Part shown: in pieces, positions 42,549-53,400 of the stretch
Layout of the letters: every line of letters starts with the position of its first letter
Position numbering within the stretch: the first letter of the stretch is position 1
NCBI RefSeq assembly: GCF_015712165.1
Contig: NZ_JADPZX010000001.1
Coordinates: 7,707,501 to 7,771,500 of the forward strand
Length of the DNA stretch: 64,000 nt
Direction: 5' to 3'
Source of the DNA: Streptomyces spinoverrucosus
GTDB lineage: Bacteria > Actinomycetota > Actinomycetes > Streptomycetales > Streptomycetaceae
Made by a program: the position numbers and the translations under genes
Notes under the pieces: generated by a model
What the model was told of the DNA's origin: nothing
The model's input: the letters and a program-made list of their open reading frames with translations, nothing else
Databases searched by the model: none

Positions 42549-43501
42549 TGGAGCCCGTGCGCATCGCCGTGCTGGGGGCCGCGGACATCGCCAGACGCCG
42601 TATGCTGCCGGCGTTCGCGGCCTGTCCCCGCACCACGGTGACCGCCGTGGCCAGCCGCGACGAGGCGAAGGCCCGATCGGTGGCCCGCGCCTACGGCTGC
42701 CGCCCGCTGCACGGCTACGCGGCCGCGCTCGAGGACGACGAGACCGAGGCCGTCTACGTGGCGCTGCCCGCCGCCTTGCACGCCGAGTGGACGCGGGCGG
42801 CACTCCTCGCCGGCAAGCACGTGCTCGCGGAGAAGCCCCTCGCCCTGCGCGGCGAAGAGACGGCCGAGCTGCACGAACTGGCGCGCTCCCGCGGGCTCGC
42901 CCTGATGGAGAACGTGCTGTTCGTGCATCACTCCCAGCACGAGGAGGCGAGGAAGCTGGTGCGGTCGGGCGTGATCGGCCGACCGCACCAGTTCCAGGCG
43001 GCCTTCGCCGTCCCCCGACGCCCGCCTTCCGACATCCGTTACCAGGCCGAGCTGGGCGGCGGCGCCCTGTGGGACACGGGTGTTTATCCCGTACGCGCGG
43101 CGCTGCTGATGCTCGGTCACGAGCTGCGGGTCATAGGTGTGGTGTCCGGGCGGGGCCCGGGCGACGAGGTGGACACGGCCGCCAGTGCACTGCTGTCCGG
43201 GCCCGACGGAGTCGCCGTGCACCTCGCCTACGGCCTGGACCACGGGTACCGGAACTTCTACGAGTTCTGGGGCAGTGAGGGCCGGCTCGTCGTGGAACGG
43301 GCCTTCACGCCGAACGCGGACCACACGCCGGTGCTGCGTATCGAGCGTGGCGGGGAGGTGGAGGAGGTGCGGCTCGCCCCCGAGGACCAGGTGGCGAATG
43401 CCGTCCTGGCCTTCGCCGCGGCCGTCCGCGGCGGCGCGGCACCCTGTGCGGACGGGCTGCGTCAGGCGGAACTCCTGGACGAGCTGGCGGCCCGCCACTG
43501 A
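42548..43501 (+). CDS. NDP-hexose 3-ketoreductase (Gfo/Idh/MocA)
   Basis: This 317-residue protein has Rossmann motif IAVLGAADIARRRMLPAFAA, the conserved AEKPLA of the GFO/IDH family near residue 97, ENVLFVHHSQHEE, and the C-terminal alpha/beta domain with LGGGALWDTGVYPV, where Asp and Tyr contribute to the active site. It reduces the 3-keto-2-deoxy intermediate made by the 2,3-dehydratase (SpnN/TylC1-like role). Last gene of the sugar operon; a transposase remnant follows. Confidence 0.92.
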   Translation: MEPVRIAVLGAADIARRRMLPAFAACPRTTVTAVASRDEAKARSVARAYGCRPLHGYAAALEDDETEAVYVALPAALHAEWTRAALLAGKHVLAEKPLALRGEETAELHELARSRGLALMENVLFVHHSQHEEARKLVRSGVIGRPHQFQAAFAVPRRPPSDIRYQAELGGGALWDTGVYPVRAALLMLGHELRVIGVVSGRGPGDEVDTAASALLSGPDGVAVHLAYGLDHGYRNFYEFWGSEGRLVVERAFTPNADHTPVLRIERGGEVEEVRLAPEDQVANAVLAFAAAVRGGAAPCADGLRQAELLDELAARH

Positions 43502-43530
43502 CAGGCGCTCGGAGCGGGCGCCGGACGCTC

Positions 43531-43719
43531 TTGATGACGCGGGCGAGCGTTCGGCGCCGTGGCCGTGTCGATGAGCTGACCGATGAGTCGTGGGCGGTGA
43601 TCGAGCCGTTGCTCGCGCCGTCGCGGATGGGCAGGCCCGGAGCGGATCGACCAGATCAACGGACGTGTCCGGCGCGGCGAATGCCTGTGCCGGCTCGACC
43701 GCGGCTGTCGCCGCCCTGA
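43531..43719 (+). pseudogene. Remnant of an IS5-family transposase
   Basis: A short reading frame of 62 codons has GRVDELTDESWAVIEPLLAP followed by a GRPGADR-like stretch. This is the start of IS5-type transposases (LTDEQWxxIEPLLP...GRPRADxR). After that the sequence runs into Arg- and Pro-rich shadow with no further homology, and the rest of the element is missing. It occupies the gap between the end of the sugar operon and the TetR gene and marks a past insertion at this edge of the operon. Confidence 0.65.
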
Positions 43720-43734
43720 CGTTGCGGGCGCGAT

Positions 43735-44355
43735 CTAGCGGTGGGCGGAGATGAGCAGGGCCAAGTGCCGGCCGGCGATTTCCAGCGGCTCCTTGCTCCG
43801 GGACACCTGTGCCGCCAGCTCCGCGCCTTCCAGGGTGCTGATCACCGTGTGCGCCAGTTCCTCGGCCGTCGCGTCGTCGATCCCGGACGCGCGGAGCCGG
43901 TCCGCGACCAACTCCCGCCACCGTGCGAAAGCCCCCGCCGCCGCCGACTGGATGTCCGGCAGACGGCCGGCCGTGCCCAGCGCGGTGGTCGTGATGGGAC
44001 ACCCGTCGATCCAGTCCGATTCGCTCAGCCGCTCGGCGAGGTCGGCGGTGAACGTGGCGATGACCTGGGCGGGATCGTCGTCGCTGTCCAGCGCGGCGCG
44101 CAGGTCCGCGGCGAACGCCCGGTCGCCGTGGTCGATCGCGGCCAGCGCCAGCTCCTGCTTCCCGCCGGGGAAGAAGTGGTACACCGAGCCCATGGTGGCC
44201 TCGGCCTCCTGCGCGACCTGCTTGATGCCCGTGCCGTCGTAACCTTGCCGCTGCATGAGTCGAGACGCCGCTTGGACGATGCGCTCGCGGGTGCCGAGCG
44301 TCGGCTCGGAGGCGTCCGGCGACTGCTTCCTGCCCTTCGTTGGCGTCTTCTTCAC
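43735..44355 (-). CDS. TetR/AcrR-family repressor (LmrA/YxaF-like)
   Basis: This 206-residue protein starts at GTG 44355. The N terminus is basic (MKKTPTKGRKQS), then a TetR helix-turn-helix (GTRERIVQAASRLMQRQGYD; GIKQVAQEAEATMGSVYHFF). The C-terminal domain contains ESDWIDGCPITTTALG, typical of the TetR_C LmrA/YxaF-like group, which often responds to drugs or flavonoids. Its promoter carries a palindrome with central GAGCGCTC that also occurs 12 kb away before the imine reductase gene, so it probably represses both itself and that gene. Between sugar operon and PKS1, transcribed on the PKS1 strand. Confidence 0.88.
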   Translation of the reverse strand: MKKTPTKGRKQSPDASEPTLGTRERIVQAASRLMQRQGYDGTGIKQVAQEAEATMGSVYHFFPGGKQELALAAIDHGDRAFAADLRAALDSDDDPAQVIATFTADLAERLSESDWIDGCPITTTALGTAGRLPDIQSAAAGAFARWRELVADRLRASGIDDATAEELAHTVISTLEGAELAAQVSRSKEPLEIAGRHLALLISAHR

Positions 44356-44367
44356 GCCGCGAGACTA

Positions 44368-44389
44368 CCAGATAGAGCGCTCATTTTAG
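44368..44389. promoter_or_regulatory. Candidate operator of the TetR regulator
   Basis: A 22-bp element with central palindrome GAGCGCTC (44375-44382), right half ATTTTAG and imperfect left half CCAGATA, 13-34 bp upstream of the TetR start. It matches the imine reductase element in 16 of 22 positions. Confidence 0.55.
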
Positions 44390-44407
44390 AGTGCTTCCGA
44401 GAAGGGA

Positions 44408-44439
44408 GGGCCGTCCGCCCTGGACCGGACGGACGGCCC
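44408..44439 (-). terminator. Terminator after PKS1
   Basis: 10-bp arms GGGCCGTCCG (44408-44417) and CGGACGGCCC (44430-44439) with a 12-base loop, 14 bp beyond the PKS1 stop. On the minus strand it is followed by TCCCTTCTC. It separates PKS1 from the downstream TetR promoter. Confidence 0.75.
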
Positions 44440-44452
44440 CACGGCCGATAGG

Positions 44453-47400
44453 TCAGTCGAGATCGTCGATCAGCGCGAACAACTCCTCGTCACTCGCCGA
44501 CTCCAGATCCGCCCCCGCCGCGCCCCGTTCGCCCGTGTCCGCACCCATGCCCTCCACCAGGCGCAACAACTCCCGTAGGCGGGCCGCGACTTCGTCGCGG
44601 GTGCCGGTGTCCGGCAGGGACCCGATCTCGTCCCGCATCCGCTCCAGGCCGTCGAGGACCGGGTCCGTCGCCGGGCCCGTCTCGGCCTCGATCAGCCGCG
44701 CCAGATGGTGGGAAAGAGCGGTGGGGTTGGGGTGGTCGAAGACGAGGCTGCCGGGGAGCCGCAGTCCCGTGACCCGGCTGAGCTGGTTGCGCAGTTCCAC
44801 CGCGGTCAGGGAGTCGAAGCCCAGGTCCTGGAAGGCGCGTTCCGCGTGCACGGCACCCGGGTCGGGGTGTCCGAGGACGGTCGCGGCCTGTCCGCGCACC
44901 AGCTCCACCAGGGCCGCCAGGCGTTCGGCCGAGCCCAGAGCGGCCAGCTGCCCCACCAGCGACGCACCGGGGTCCTGCGTCGCGGCCGGTGTCCTGCGGC
45001 TCGGCGGGACCGCCGCGAGGCCGCGCAGCACGGGCGGCACCGGTCCCGTCCCACGGCGCAGCGCCGTACGGTCCAGGCCCGTCACCGCCAGCACCGGCTG
45101 GTCGCCGGTGAGGGCCGTGTCGAAGAGCCTCATCGCCTCCTCGGAGGGCAGCGGAAGCAGTCCCAGCCGGGCCAGCCGACGCCGGTCCGTCTCGCTCAGT
45201 CCGCCGCTGATCGTGCTGGTCCGCTCCCACAGGCCCCACGCCAGCGATGTCGCCGGCAGGCCCTGGGCGCGGCGGTGGTGCGCCAGCGCGTCCAGGAAGG
45301 TGTTGCCGGCCGCGTAGTTGGCCTGCCCCGCGGTCCCGATCAGCCCGGCGACCGACGAGTACAGCACGAACGCCGTCAGCGGCAGTTCGCGGGTCAGCTC
45401 GTGCAGGTTCCACGCCGCGTCGATCTTGGGCCGTGCCACCGCGTCCAGCCGTTCCGCGGTCAGTTCGGCGAAGACGGTGTCGTCCAGTACGCCGGCGGTG
45501 TGCACCACGGCGGTCACCGGGAACTCGTCCGGCACCGTCGCCAGCACACCGGCCAGCGCCGCACGGTCGGCCGCGTCGCAGGCGGCGAACGTGACCTCGG
45601 CGCCCAACTGCCTCAGTTCGGCCGCCAGTTCGGCGGCGCCCGGAGCGGCCTCGCCTCGGCGGCTGAGCAGGAGCAGACGCCGCGCGCCGTGCTCGGCGAC
45701 CAGATGCCGGGCCAGCACACCGCCCAGCGTGCCGGTGGCGCCTGTGACCAGCACGGTCCCCTCGTCCCAGCGGGGCGAGGCGTACGCCTCCTGGGCGCGG
45801 GCCCGGTCGAGGCGGGGCACCCACGCCGTACCGCCGCGCAGGGCCAGCTGCTCCTCGCCCGTAGCGACGGCGGCGGGCAGCCCGGGCGCGTCCTGGGTGT
45901 CGACGTCGACGAGGACGACACGGCCGGGGTTCTCGGTCTGCGCGGCCCGGATCAGGCCCCACACGCCGGCGTGCACCAGGTCGGTGATGTCCTCGGCGGG
46001 AGCCGCCGCCACGGCACCCCGGGTGACCAGCACCAGCCGCGCATCGGCCAGACGCTCATCGGCGAGGAAGGCATGCACGCGCTCCAGAACCCGGGCCAGC
46101 TCGACCCGCGCGAGGCCGGCGATGCCCTCCCCGCTCGCGACGCCGTCGGCGCCGTACCCCGCAAGGGACCACAGCACGGTGTCCGCGCCGGCCCTCGCCA
46201 CCTCCTCCAGAGTCGCGTACGACGGCGCCGAGGCGACCGGTGACGGACCGACGGCCGCCCATCCGGAGGTGTCCACCGACTCCACGGGCGCCACCGGCGA
46301 CCACGTCATCGGGAAGAGCCCGTCCGGCCCGGTGTCCGCCGCCGCCCGCAGCGAGTCCCGCGACCACGGCCGCAGCGAAAGGGACTCCACCGACGCCACC
46401 GGCACGCCCGCGCCGTCCGCCACCATCAGCGACGCCTGCAGCGTGTCGGCCCCGGCGTCCGACAGGCTCAGCCGCACCCGCAGTGCCGTGGCCCCGGCGG
46501 CGTGCACCCGCACACCCGACCAGGCGAACGGCAGCCGCGCCGGCCCGGTCTCCTCCGCCACCCCGGGCAGCAGGGGATGCAGCGCGGCGTCGAGCAGCGC
46601 GGGGTGCAGCAGATAGCGCCCCGCCTGCTCCCGCGCCCCGTCGGGCAGCATCACCTCGGCGAACAGCTCGCCCTCGCCTTCGCCCCGCCAGATCCGGCGC
46701 AGGCCTTGGAACACCGCGCCGTACGCGTAGCCCTGCTCCGCCAGACGCTCGTACACCCCGTCCAGCGGCAGCTCGCGCGCCCCCACCGGAGGCCATACGA
46801 CCAGGCCCCGGTCCACGGGCGCCGGCGTGCCGTCCGCGGCGGCGAGGAAGCCGTGAGCATGTACCGTCCATGCCCCGTCCTCCTCGTCCGTGTCAGTACG
46901 CGAGTGGATCTCCACCGACCGTCGTCCGGTGTCGTCGGCCTCGCCCACCGTCAGCTGCAGCCGGACGGCGGCATGCTCGGAAAGGACCAGGGGCGCGGCC
47001 AGGGTGAGGTCATCGACCAGCCCGGCGCCGAGTTGCTCGCCCGCGCATGCGGCCAGCTCCAGCAGCCCCGTCGCGGGCATCAGCACGACCCCGCCGACGG
47101 CGTGGTCGGCGAGCCACGGCAGGCTGCGGACCGAGAGCCGGCCGGTGAACAGGAACTCGTCCCGGCCCGCCACGCCCACGGCCGCCCCGATCAGCGGGTG
47201 TTCCACCGCCCGCAGGCCGAGCCCGGAGGCGTCGGCGTCCGGGGCCGGAGCGTCCAGCCAGTAGCGCCGGCGCGCGAAGGCGTACGTGGGCAGCGGCACC
47301 GTACGGGCGCCGGGGAGGGCGGCGGCCCAGTCGACGGGGGCGTCCGCCATCCGCAGCGAGGCGAGCGCGGCCATCGCGGTCTCGGGCTCCGGCCGATTGC

Positions 47401-50400
47401 GGCGCAGCGCCCAGGCCAGAGCTCCGGACTCCTCGGTGAGCGAGCCGCGCACCAGTGTGGTCAGGGTGCGGTCCGGCCCCAGCTCCAGGAAGCGCGTCAC
47501 CCCCTGGGCCTGAAGGCTGCGTACACCGTCGTGGAAGCGGACCGCCTCACGGATGTGCCGCACCCAGTAGTCGGGCGACGTCAGGTCCTCGTCCGTGGCC
47601 AGGTCGCCGGTCACGTTGGAGACGATCGGGATGCGCGGCGCCCGGAAGTCCAGTCCCTCGGCCACGGCGCGGAACTGCGCGAGCACCGGGTCCATGTGGG
47701 GGGAGTGGAAGGCGTGACTGACCGTCAGTCGGGTGGCCCGGACGCCGCGCTGCTGCCAGGACCACGCGAACGCCTCCACCGCGGACGCGTCCCCGGCTAC
47801 CACGACGGCCCGCGGCCCGTTGACCGCGGCGACGACGAGCACCCCGTCCTCGCCGCGGGCGTCGAGGGCCTGCCGTACCTCCTGCTCGCTCGCCTCGATC
47901 GAGGCCATCGCGCCACCCGCCGGCGCGGACTGCATCAGCCGGCCGCGTTCGGCGACGAGCCTCGCCGCGTCCGCCAGGTCCAGCACGCCCGCCACGTGCG
48001 CGGCGGCGACCTCGCCGACGGAGTGACCGAGTAGGACGTCGGGCGTCACGCCGTGGTGCTCGAACCACCGGAACAGCGCCACCTCGATCGCGAACAGCGC
48101 GGCCTGGGTGAAGACCGTCTGGTCCAGCAGTGCCGACTCGACCGAGCCCTCCGCCGCGAACAGCACCTCCTTGAGCGGCCGGGCCAGGGACTTGTCGAGG
48201 TGGTGGCACGCCTCGTCCAGGGCACGGGCGAACACCGGTGACGCGGCGTACAGTTCGCGACCCATGCCGAGGCGCTGGCTGCCCTGGCCGGTGAAGAGGA
48301 AGGCGGTACGGCCCGGCCGGGCCCGGCGGCCGGACACGACGGCGGGGGAGGAGCCGCCGTCGGCCAGCGCCCGCAGCCCGTCCAGGAGTGCGTCCCGGCC
48401 GGTGGCGACGACGGCCGCGCTGTGGTCGAGCACCGCGCGGTCGGTGGCCAGCGAGTAGCCGATGTCGGCGGGTGTCGCCTCGGGGTGCTCGGTGACATGC
48501 ACGAGGAGCCGCGCGGCCTGGCGGCGCACCGCGTCCTCGGTGCGGCCGGACACGATCCAGGGCACGACCTGCGCCTCGGAGGCGGGCCGTTCCCGCGTCA
48601 CGGCGGGGTCCTCGGCCGCGGCCCGTTCCCCGGCCGCAGTCGGTTCGGCGGTCGGAGTTCCCTGCCCAGCCTTGGTCCGTTCCCCGGCCGCCGGGTCCGG
48701 CATCCGCTCGATGATCACATGGGCGTTGGTGCCGCTGATGCCGAACGAGGAGACACCCGCGCGGCGCGGCCGGCCGGTCTCCGGCCAGGGCCGGGCCTCG
48801 GTCAGCAGCGTCACCGCGCCCGACTCCCAGTCGATGTGCCGCGACGGCTCGTCGGCGTGCAGTGTCCTGGGCAGCACACCGTGCTCCATCGCCTGCACCA
48901 TCTTGATGATGCCGCCGACCCCGGCCGCGGCCTGCGCGTGCCCGATGTTCGACTTCAACGAGCCCAGCCACAATGGACGTTCGGACGTGTGCTCCTGCCC
49001 GTAGGTGTTCAGCAGCGCCTGCGCCTCGATCGGATCGCCCAAGGTGGTGCCGGTGCCGTGCGCCTCGACGGCGTCCACGTCCGCGGCGCCGAGTCCGGCG
49101 GCCGTCAGGGCCTGGCGGATCACCCGCTCCTGCGAGGGCCCGTTGGGGGCCGTCAGCCCGTTGCTGGCGCCGTCCTGGTTGATCGCCGTACCCCGGACCA
49201 GGGCCAGCACCCGGTGGCCGTTGCGCCGCGCATCGGAGAGCCGTTCCACCAGCAGCAGCCCCACACCCTCCGACCAGCCGGTGCCGTCCGCCGACGCCGC
49301 GAACGCCTTGCACCGGCCGTCGGCGGACAGGCCCCGCTGCCGCGAGAACTCCACGAACGTCGTCGGCTGCGCCATCACGGTCACGCCGCCGGCCAGCGCC
49401 AGGTCGCACTCCCCGCCGCGCAGCGCGTTCACCGCCAGATGCAGGGCCACCAGCGACGACGAGCACGCGGTGTCCACCGTCACCGCCGGACCCTGCAGGC
49501 CGTAGGTGTAGGCGACCCGGCCGGACAGCACGCTGGACAGGTTGCCCGCCAGCAAAAAGCCCTCGAACTCGCCCGGCGCGGCGGCCACGCGGGCCGCGTA
49601 GTCGTCGTACATCGCTCCGGTGAAGACGCCGGTGGCGCTGCCGCGTACGGTGGCCGGGTCGATGCCGGCGCTCTCGAAGGTCTCCCAGGCGGTCTCCAGC
49701 AGCAGCCGCTGCTGCGGGTCGGTGGCCGTCGCCTCCCGGGGCGACATACCGAAGAACTCCGGGTCGAACAGGTCGGCCTCGTGCAGAAAGCCGCCGTGCC
49801 GGGTGTAACTCGTGCCCGGCTTCTCCGGATCCGGGTCGTACAGACCGTCCACGTCCCAGCCGCGGTTGACCGGGAACTCGCTGATTGCGTCCGCCCCGTC
49901 GGCGACCAGCCGCCACAGGTCCTGCGGCGACGCCACCCCGCCCGGGTAACGGCAGGCCATCCCCACGATGGCGATCGGCTCGTCGGACGTGCCCGTCGCC
50001 CGGGTCCGTCCGCCGACCGCCGATGCCTTGGCAGTCACGGCGCCGGCCAGCAGATGCGCGGCCACGGCGTCCGGCGCCGGGTGGTCGAAGACCAGGGTGG
50101 TGGGCAGCCGGAGTCCGGTGGCCGCGGAGAGCTGGTTGCGCAGCTCCACACCGGCCATCGAGTCGAAGCCGAGGTCACTGAAGGAACGGTCGGCGGCGAC
50201 TGCGGAGGGTCCGGAGTGGCCGAGCACGGCGGCGACCTTGGTCCGCACCAGGTCGAGCACCGCCTCCTGCCGCCTGTCCTCCGGCAGGGCGGCGATCTGC
50301 CGCGCCCAGTCCGGTCCGGCCGCACCGTCCGGGCGACTCCGCGTGGTGCGGCGTGGCCGAACCGGCAGCAGGTCGCGGAAGAGGGCGTGCGGCTCGCCGG

Positions 50401-53400
50401 CGGCGATACGGTCCAGCCGCAGCGGCACGGGTGCCAGCAGCGGAGTGTCGGTGGACAGTGCGGCGTCGAACAGGGCCAGTCCCGCCTCCGGGGTCAGCGG
50501 CGGCAGGCCGGCCCGCTCCCAGCGGGCGATGTCGGCCTCGGTGAGCGTGCCGCCCATGCCGTGGCGGGCGTCCCACAGGCCCCAGGCCAGCGAGACCGCG
50601 GGCAGGCCATGGGCGCGGCGGTGGTGCGCCAGCGCGTCCAGGTAGCTGTTGGCCGCCGCGTAGTTGGCCTGTCCGGCGGTACCGGTGAGCCCGGAGACCG
50701 AGGAGAAGAGGACGAAGGCCTCCAGATCCATGCCCCTGGTCAGTTCGTGCAGGTGCCGGGCGCCGTCCGCCTTGGGCGCCAGTACGGTCTCGAACTGCTC
50801 CGGAGTGAGGGACAGGGCGGTCGCGTCGTCCAGTACACCGGCGGTGTGCACGATCGCGGTCAGCGGACGGTCCTGCGGAACCGACGCCAGCAGCGCGGCG
50901 AGCGCCGCCCGGTCGGCCACGTCGGCGGCCGCCAGCCGCACGGAGGCGCCGGCCTCGCCCAGTTCCGCGGCGAGTTCCCGGGCTCCGGGGGCGTCCGGTC
51001 CTCGGCGGCTGGTGAGCAGCAGATTCCGCACCCCGTGCTCGGCGACCAGATGGCGCGCGAACAGCGCGCCGAGGCCTCCGGTGCCACCGGTGATCAGAAC
51101 CGTGCCGTCACCGCCGAGCCGACGTGGCTCGGCGTCCGCGCCGGTGGTGGCGGTGAGCCGCGGCACCCTCAATCGCCCGGCCCGGACGGCCGTCTGCGGC
51201 TCACCGGAGGCGAGGGCGGCGGCCAACGGTTTCTCGGCCGGGCCCGGGTCGGCCGGATCGAGGTCGATCAGCACCAGACGGTCCGGGTGCTCCGACTGCG
51301 CCGAGCGGACCAGCCCCCACACCGGGGCTGCGGCAAGGTCGGTGACGTCCTCGCCGGGCAGTACGCCCACCGCCCCGGAGGTCACCACGGCCAGCCGCGC
51401 ATCGGCGAACCGCTCGTCCGCCAGGAACTCCTGCAGCAGGCCCAGGGTGCGCCGCACGGCCTCGCGTCCCGTGCCGGCTCCGCCCGGCACCCGGGCGACG
51501 ACCACCTCGGCCGGCTCCACAGCGGCGAGTCCCTCATCGGCCGACACCCAGGTCGGCCGTGGCCGCTCGGCCGCCACCTCGACGACCGGCCAGTGGAGCT
51601 CGTACAGGGAACCCGCGGTACGCGTGGGCACGCTCAGCCGGTCCGTGGCGATGGGCCGCAGTGTGAGGGAGTCCACCTCGGCGACGGGCGCGCCGGTGGC
51701 ATCGGCGAGCAGCAGACTCACGGTGTCGGTGCCCTGCGGGCGGATCCGTGCCCGCAGCGTCGTGGCACCGGTGGCGTGCAGCGCGACACCCGACCACGCG
51801 AAGGGCAGCCGGATGCGGCCGGACGGGTCGTCGGACGCGGCGTGCAGCACCAGCGGGTGCAGTACGGCGTCCAGCAGCGCCGGGTGCAGGCCGAAGCGGT
51901 CGGCTCCGTCGGCCGGGTCTGCGGGTAGTCGTACCTCGGCGTAGACGTCCCGCTCGTCGCGCCAGACCGCCACCAGGCCCCGGAACGCCGGACCGTAGTC
52001 GTAGCCGAGTGCGGCGAGCCTGGCGTAGACGTCGTCGAGCGGTTCGGGCACGGCGTCGGCGGGCGGCCACTGCGCCGGCCCTTCGCCAGGTTCCGGCTGC
52101 TGACGCGTCAGCGTGCCGGAGGCGTGCCGGGTCCAGTGTCGCGCGGGTGCGTCGCCGGAGTCCGGACCGGCGTGGACGGTGAAGGCGCGCCGCCCGTCGG
52201 CGTCCGGAGCGGCCACGCTCACCTGCACGCGCGTGGCCTCGCCCCGGTCCAGCGGCAAGGGCGCCTCCAACGTCAGGTCCTCGATGTGTGGCACTCCCAG
52301 GTGGTCCCCCGCGGCCATGGCGAGTTCGAGGAACGCGGTGGCGGGCAGCAGCACGGTGCCGGCGATGGCGTGGTCGGCCAACCAGGGTTGGCCACCCAGG
52401 GAGATACGGCCGGCCAGGACGGCGTCCTCGCGCTCCGCGAGGTCGAGGGACGTGCTCAGCAGCGGATGTCCGGCCGGGTCCAGGCCCAGACTGCGCGCAT
52501 CGGCGGGCGGCTGCGGGGCGAGCCAGAACCGCTCCCGCTGGAAGGCGTACGTGGGCAGGTCCGCCGGGGCCGCGCCGGGGAAGAAGGTCGCTCCCTCCAG
52601 CGGGGCTCCGGCGACGTGGGCGCGCGCGAGGCCGAGCGCCACGCCGAGGGCTTCCGGGTGGCCCGGGCGCATCAGCGGTACGGCGGTGACCGGGGCGTCC
52701 TCGGCGGCGCTTCGCACCAACGCGCTCAGGACGGCGTCGGGGCCGGTCTCGACGAAGACCGTGACGCCCTGGCGCAACAGCTCCCGGGCGGCGTCCAGGA
52801 ACCGTACGGTCGACCGGATCTGTCCGCTCCAGTAGCCGGGCGACATGAGCTGCTCGGCCGTGGCCGACTCACCGGTCACCGTGGAGACGATCGGTATCCC
52901 GGGCGGACGGAACTCCAGCCCGGCGGCGATCTCGTGGAACTCCGCCAGGACGGCGTCCATGTGGGGCGAGTGGAAGGCGTGACTCACCTTGAGCGCGGTG
53001 GTTCTGCGTCCCCGGGCCCGCCAGGTGGCGGCGACTTCCTCGACCGCCGAGGCATCACCGGAGACGACCACCGAACGGGGGCCGTTGACAGCGGCAATGC
53101 TCATCTCCCGGTCCCGGCCGACCAGCGAGGCCAGCACCTCTTCCTCGGTGGCCTGGACGGAGACCATGGCACCGCCGGGCGGGGCGGCCTGCATCAGGCG
53201 CGCCCGCGCGGCCACCAGGATCGCGGCGTCACGCAGCGAGAGCACTCCGGCGGCATGAGCCGCGGCCAGTTCGCCGATGGAGTGCCCGGCCAGGATGTCC
53301 GGAGTCATCCCGTGATGCGTGAGCATCCGGAACAGCGCGACCTCCACCGCGAAGAGCGCGGGTTGGGTGTAGCTCGTCTCGTCCAGCAGCGCCGCGTCCG

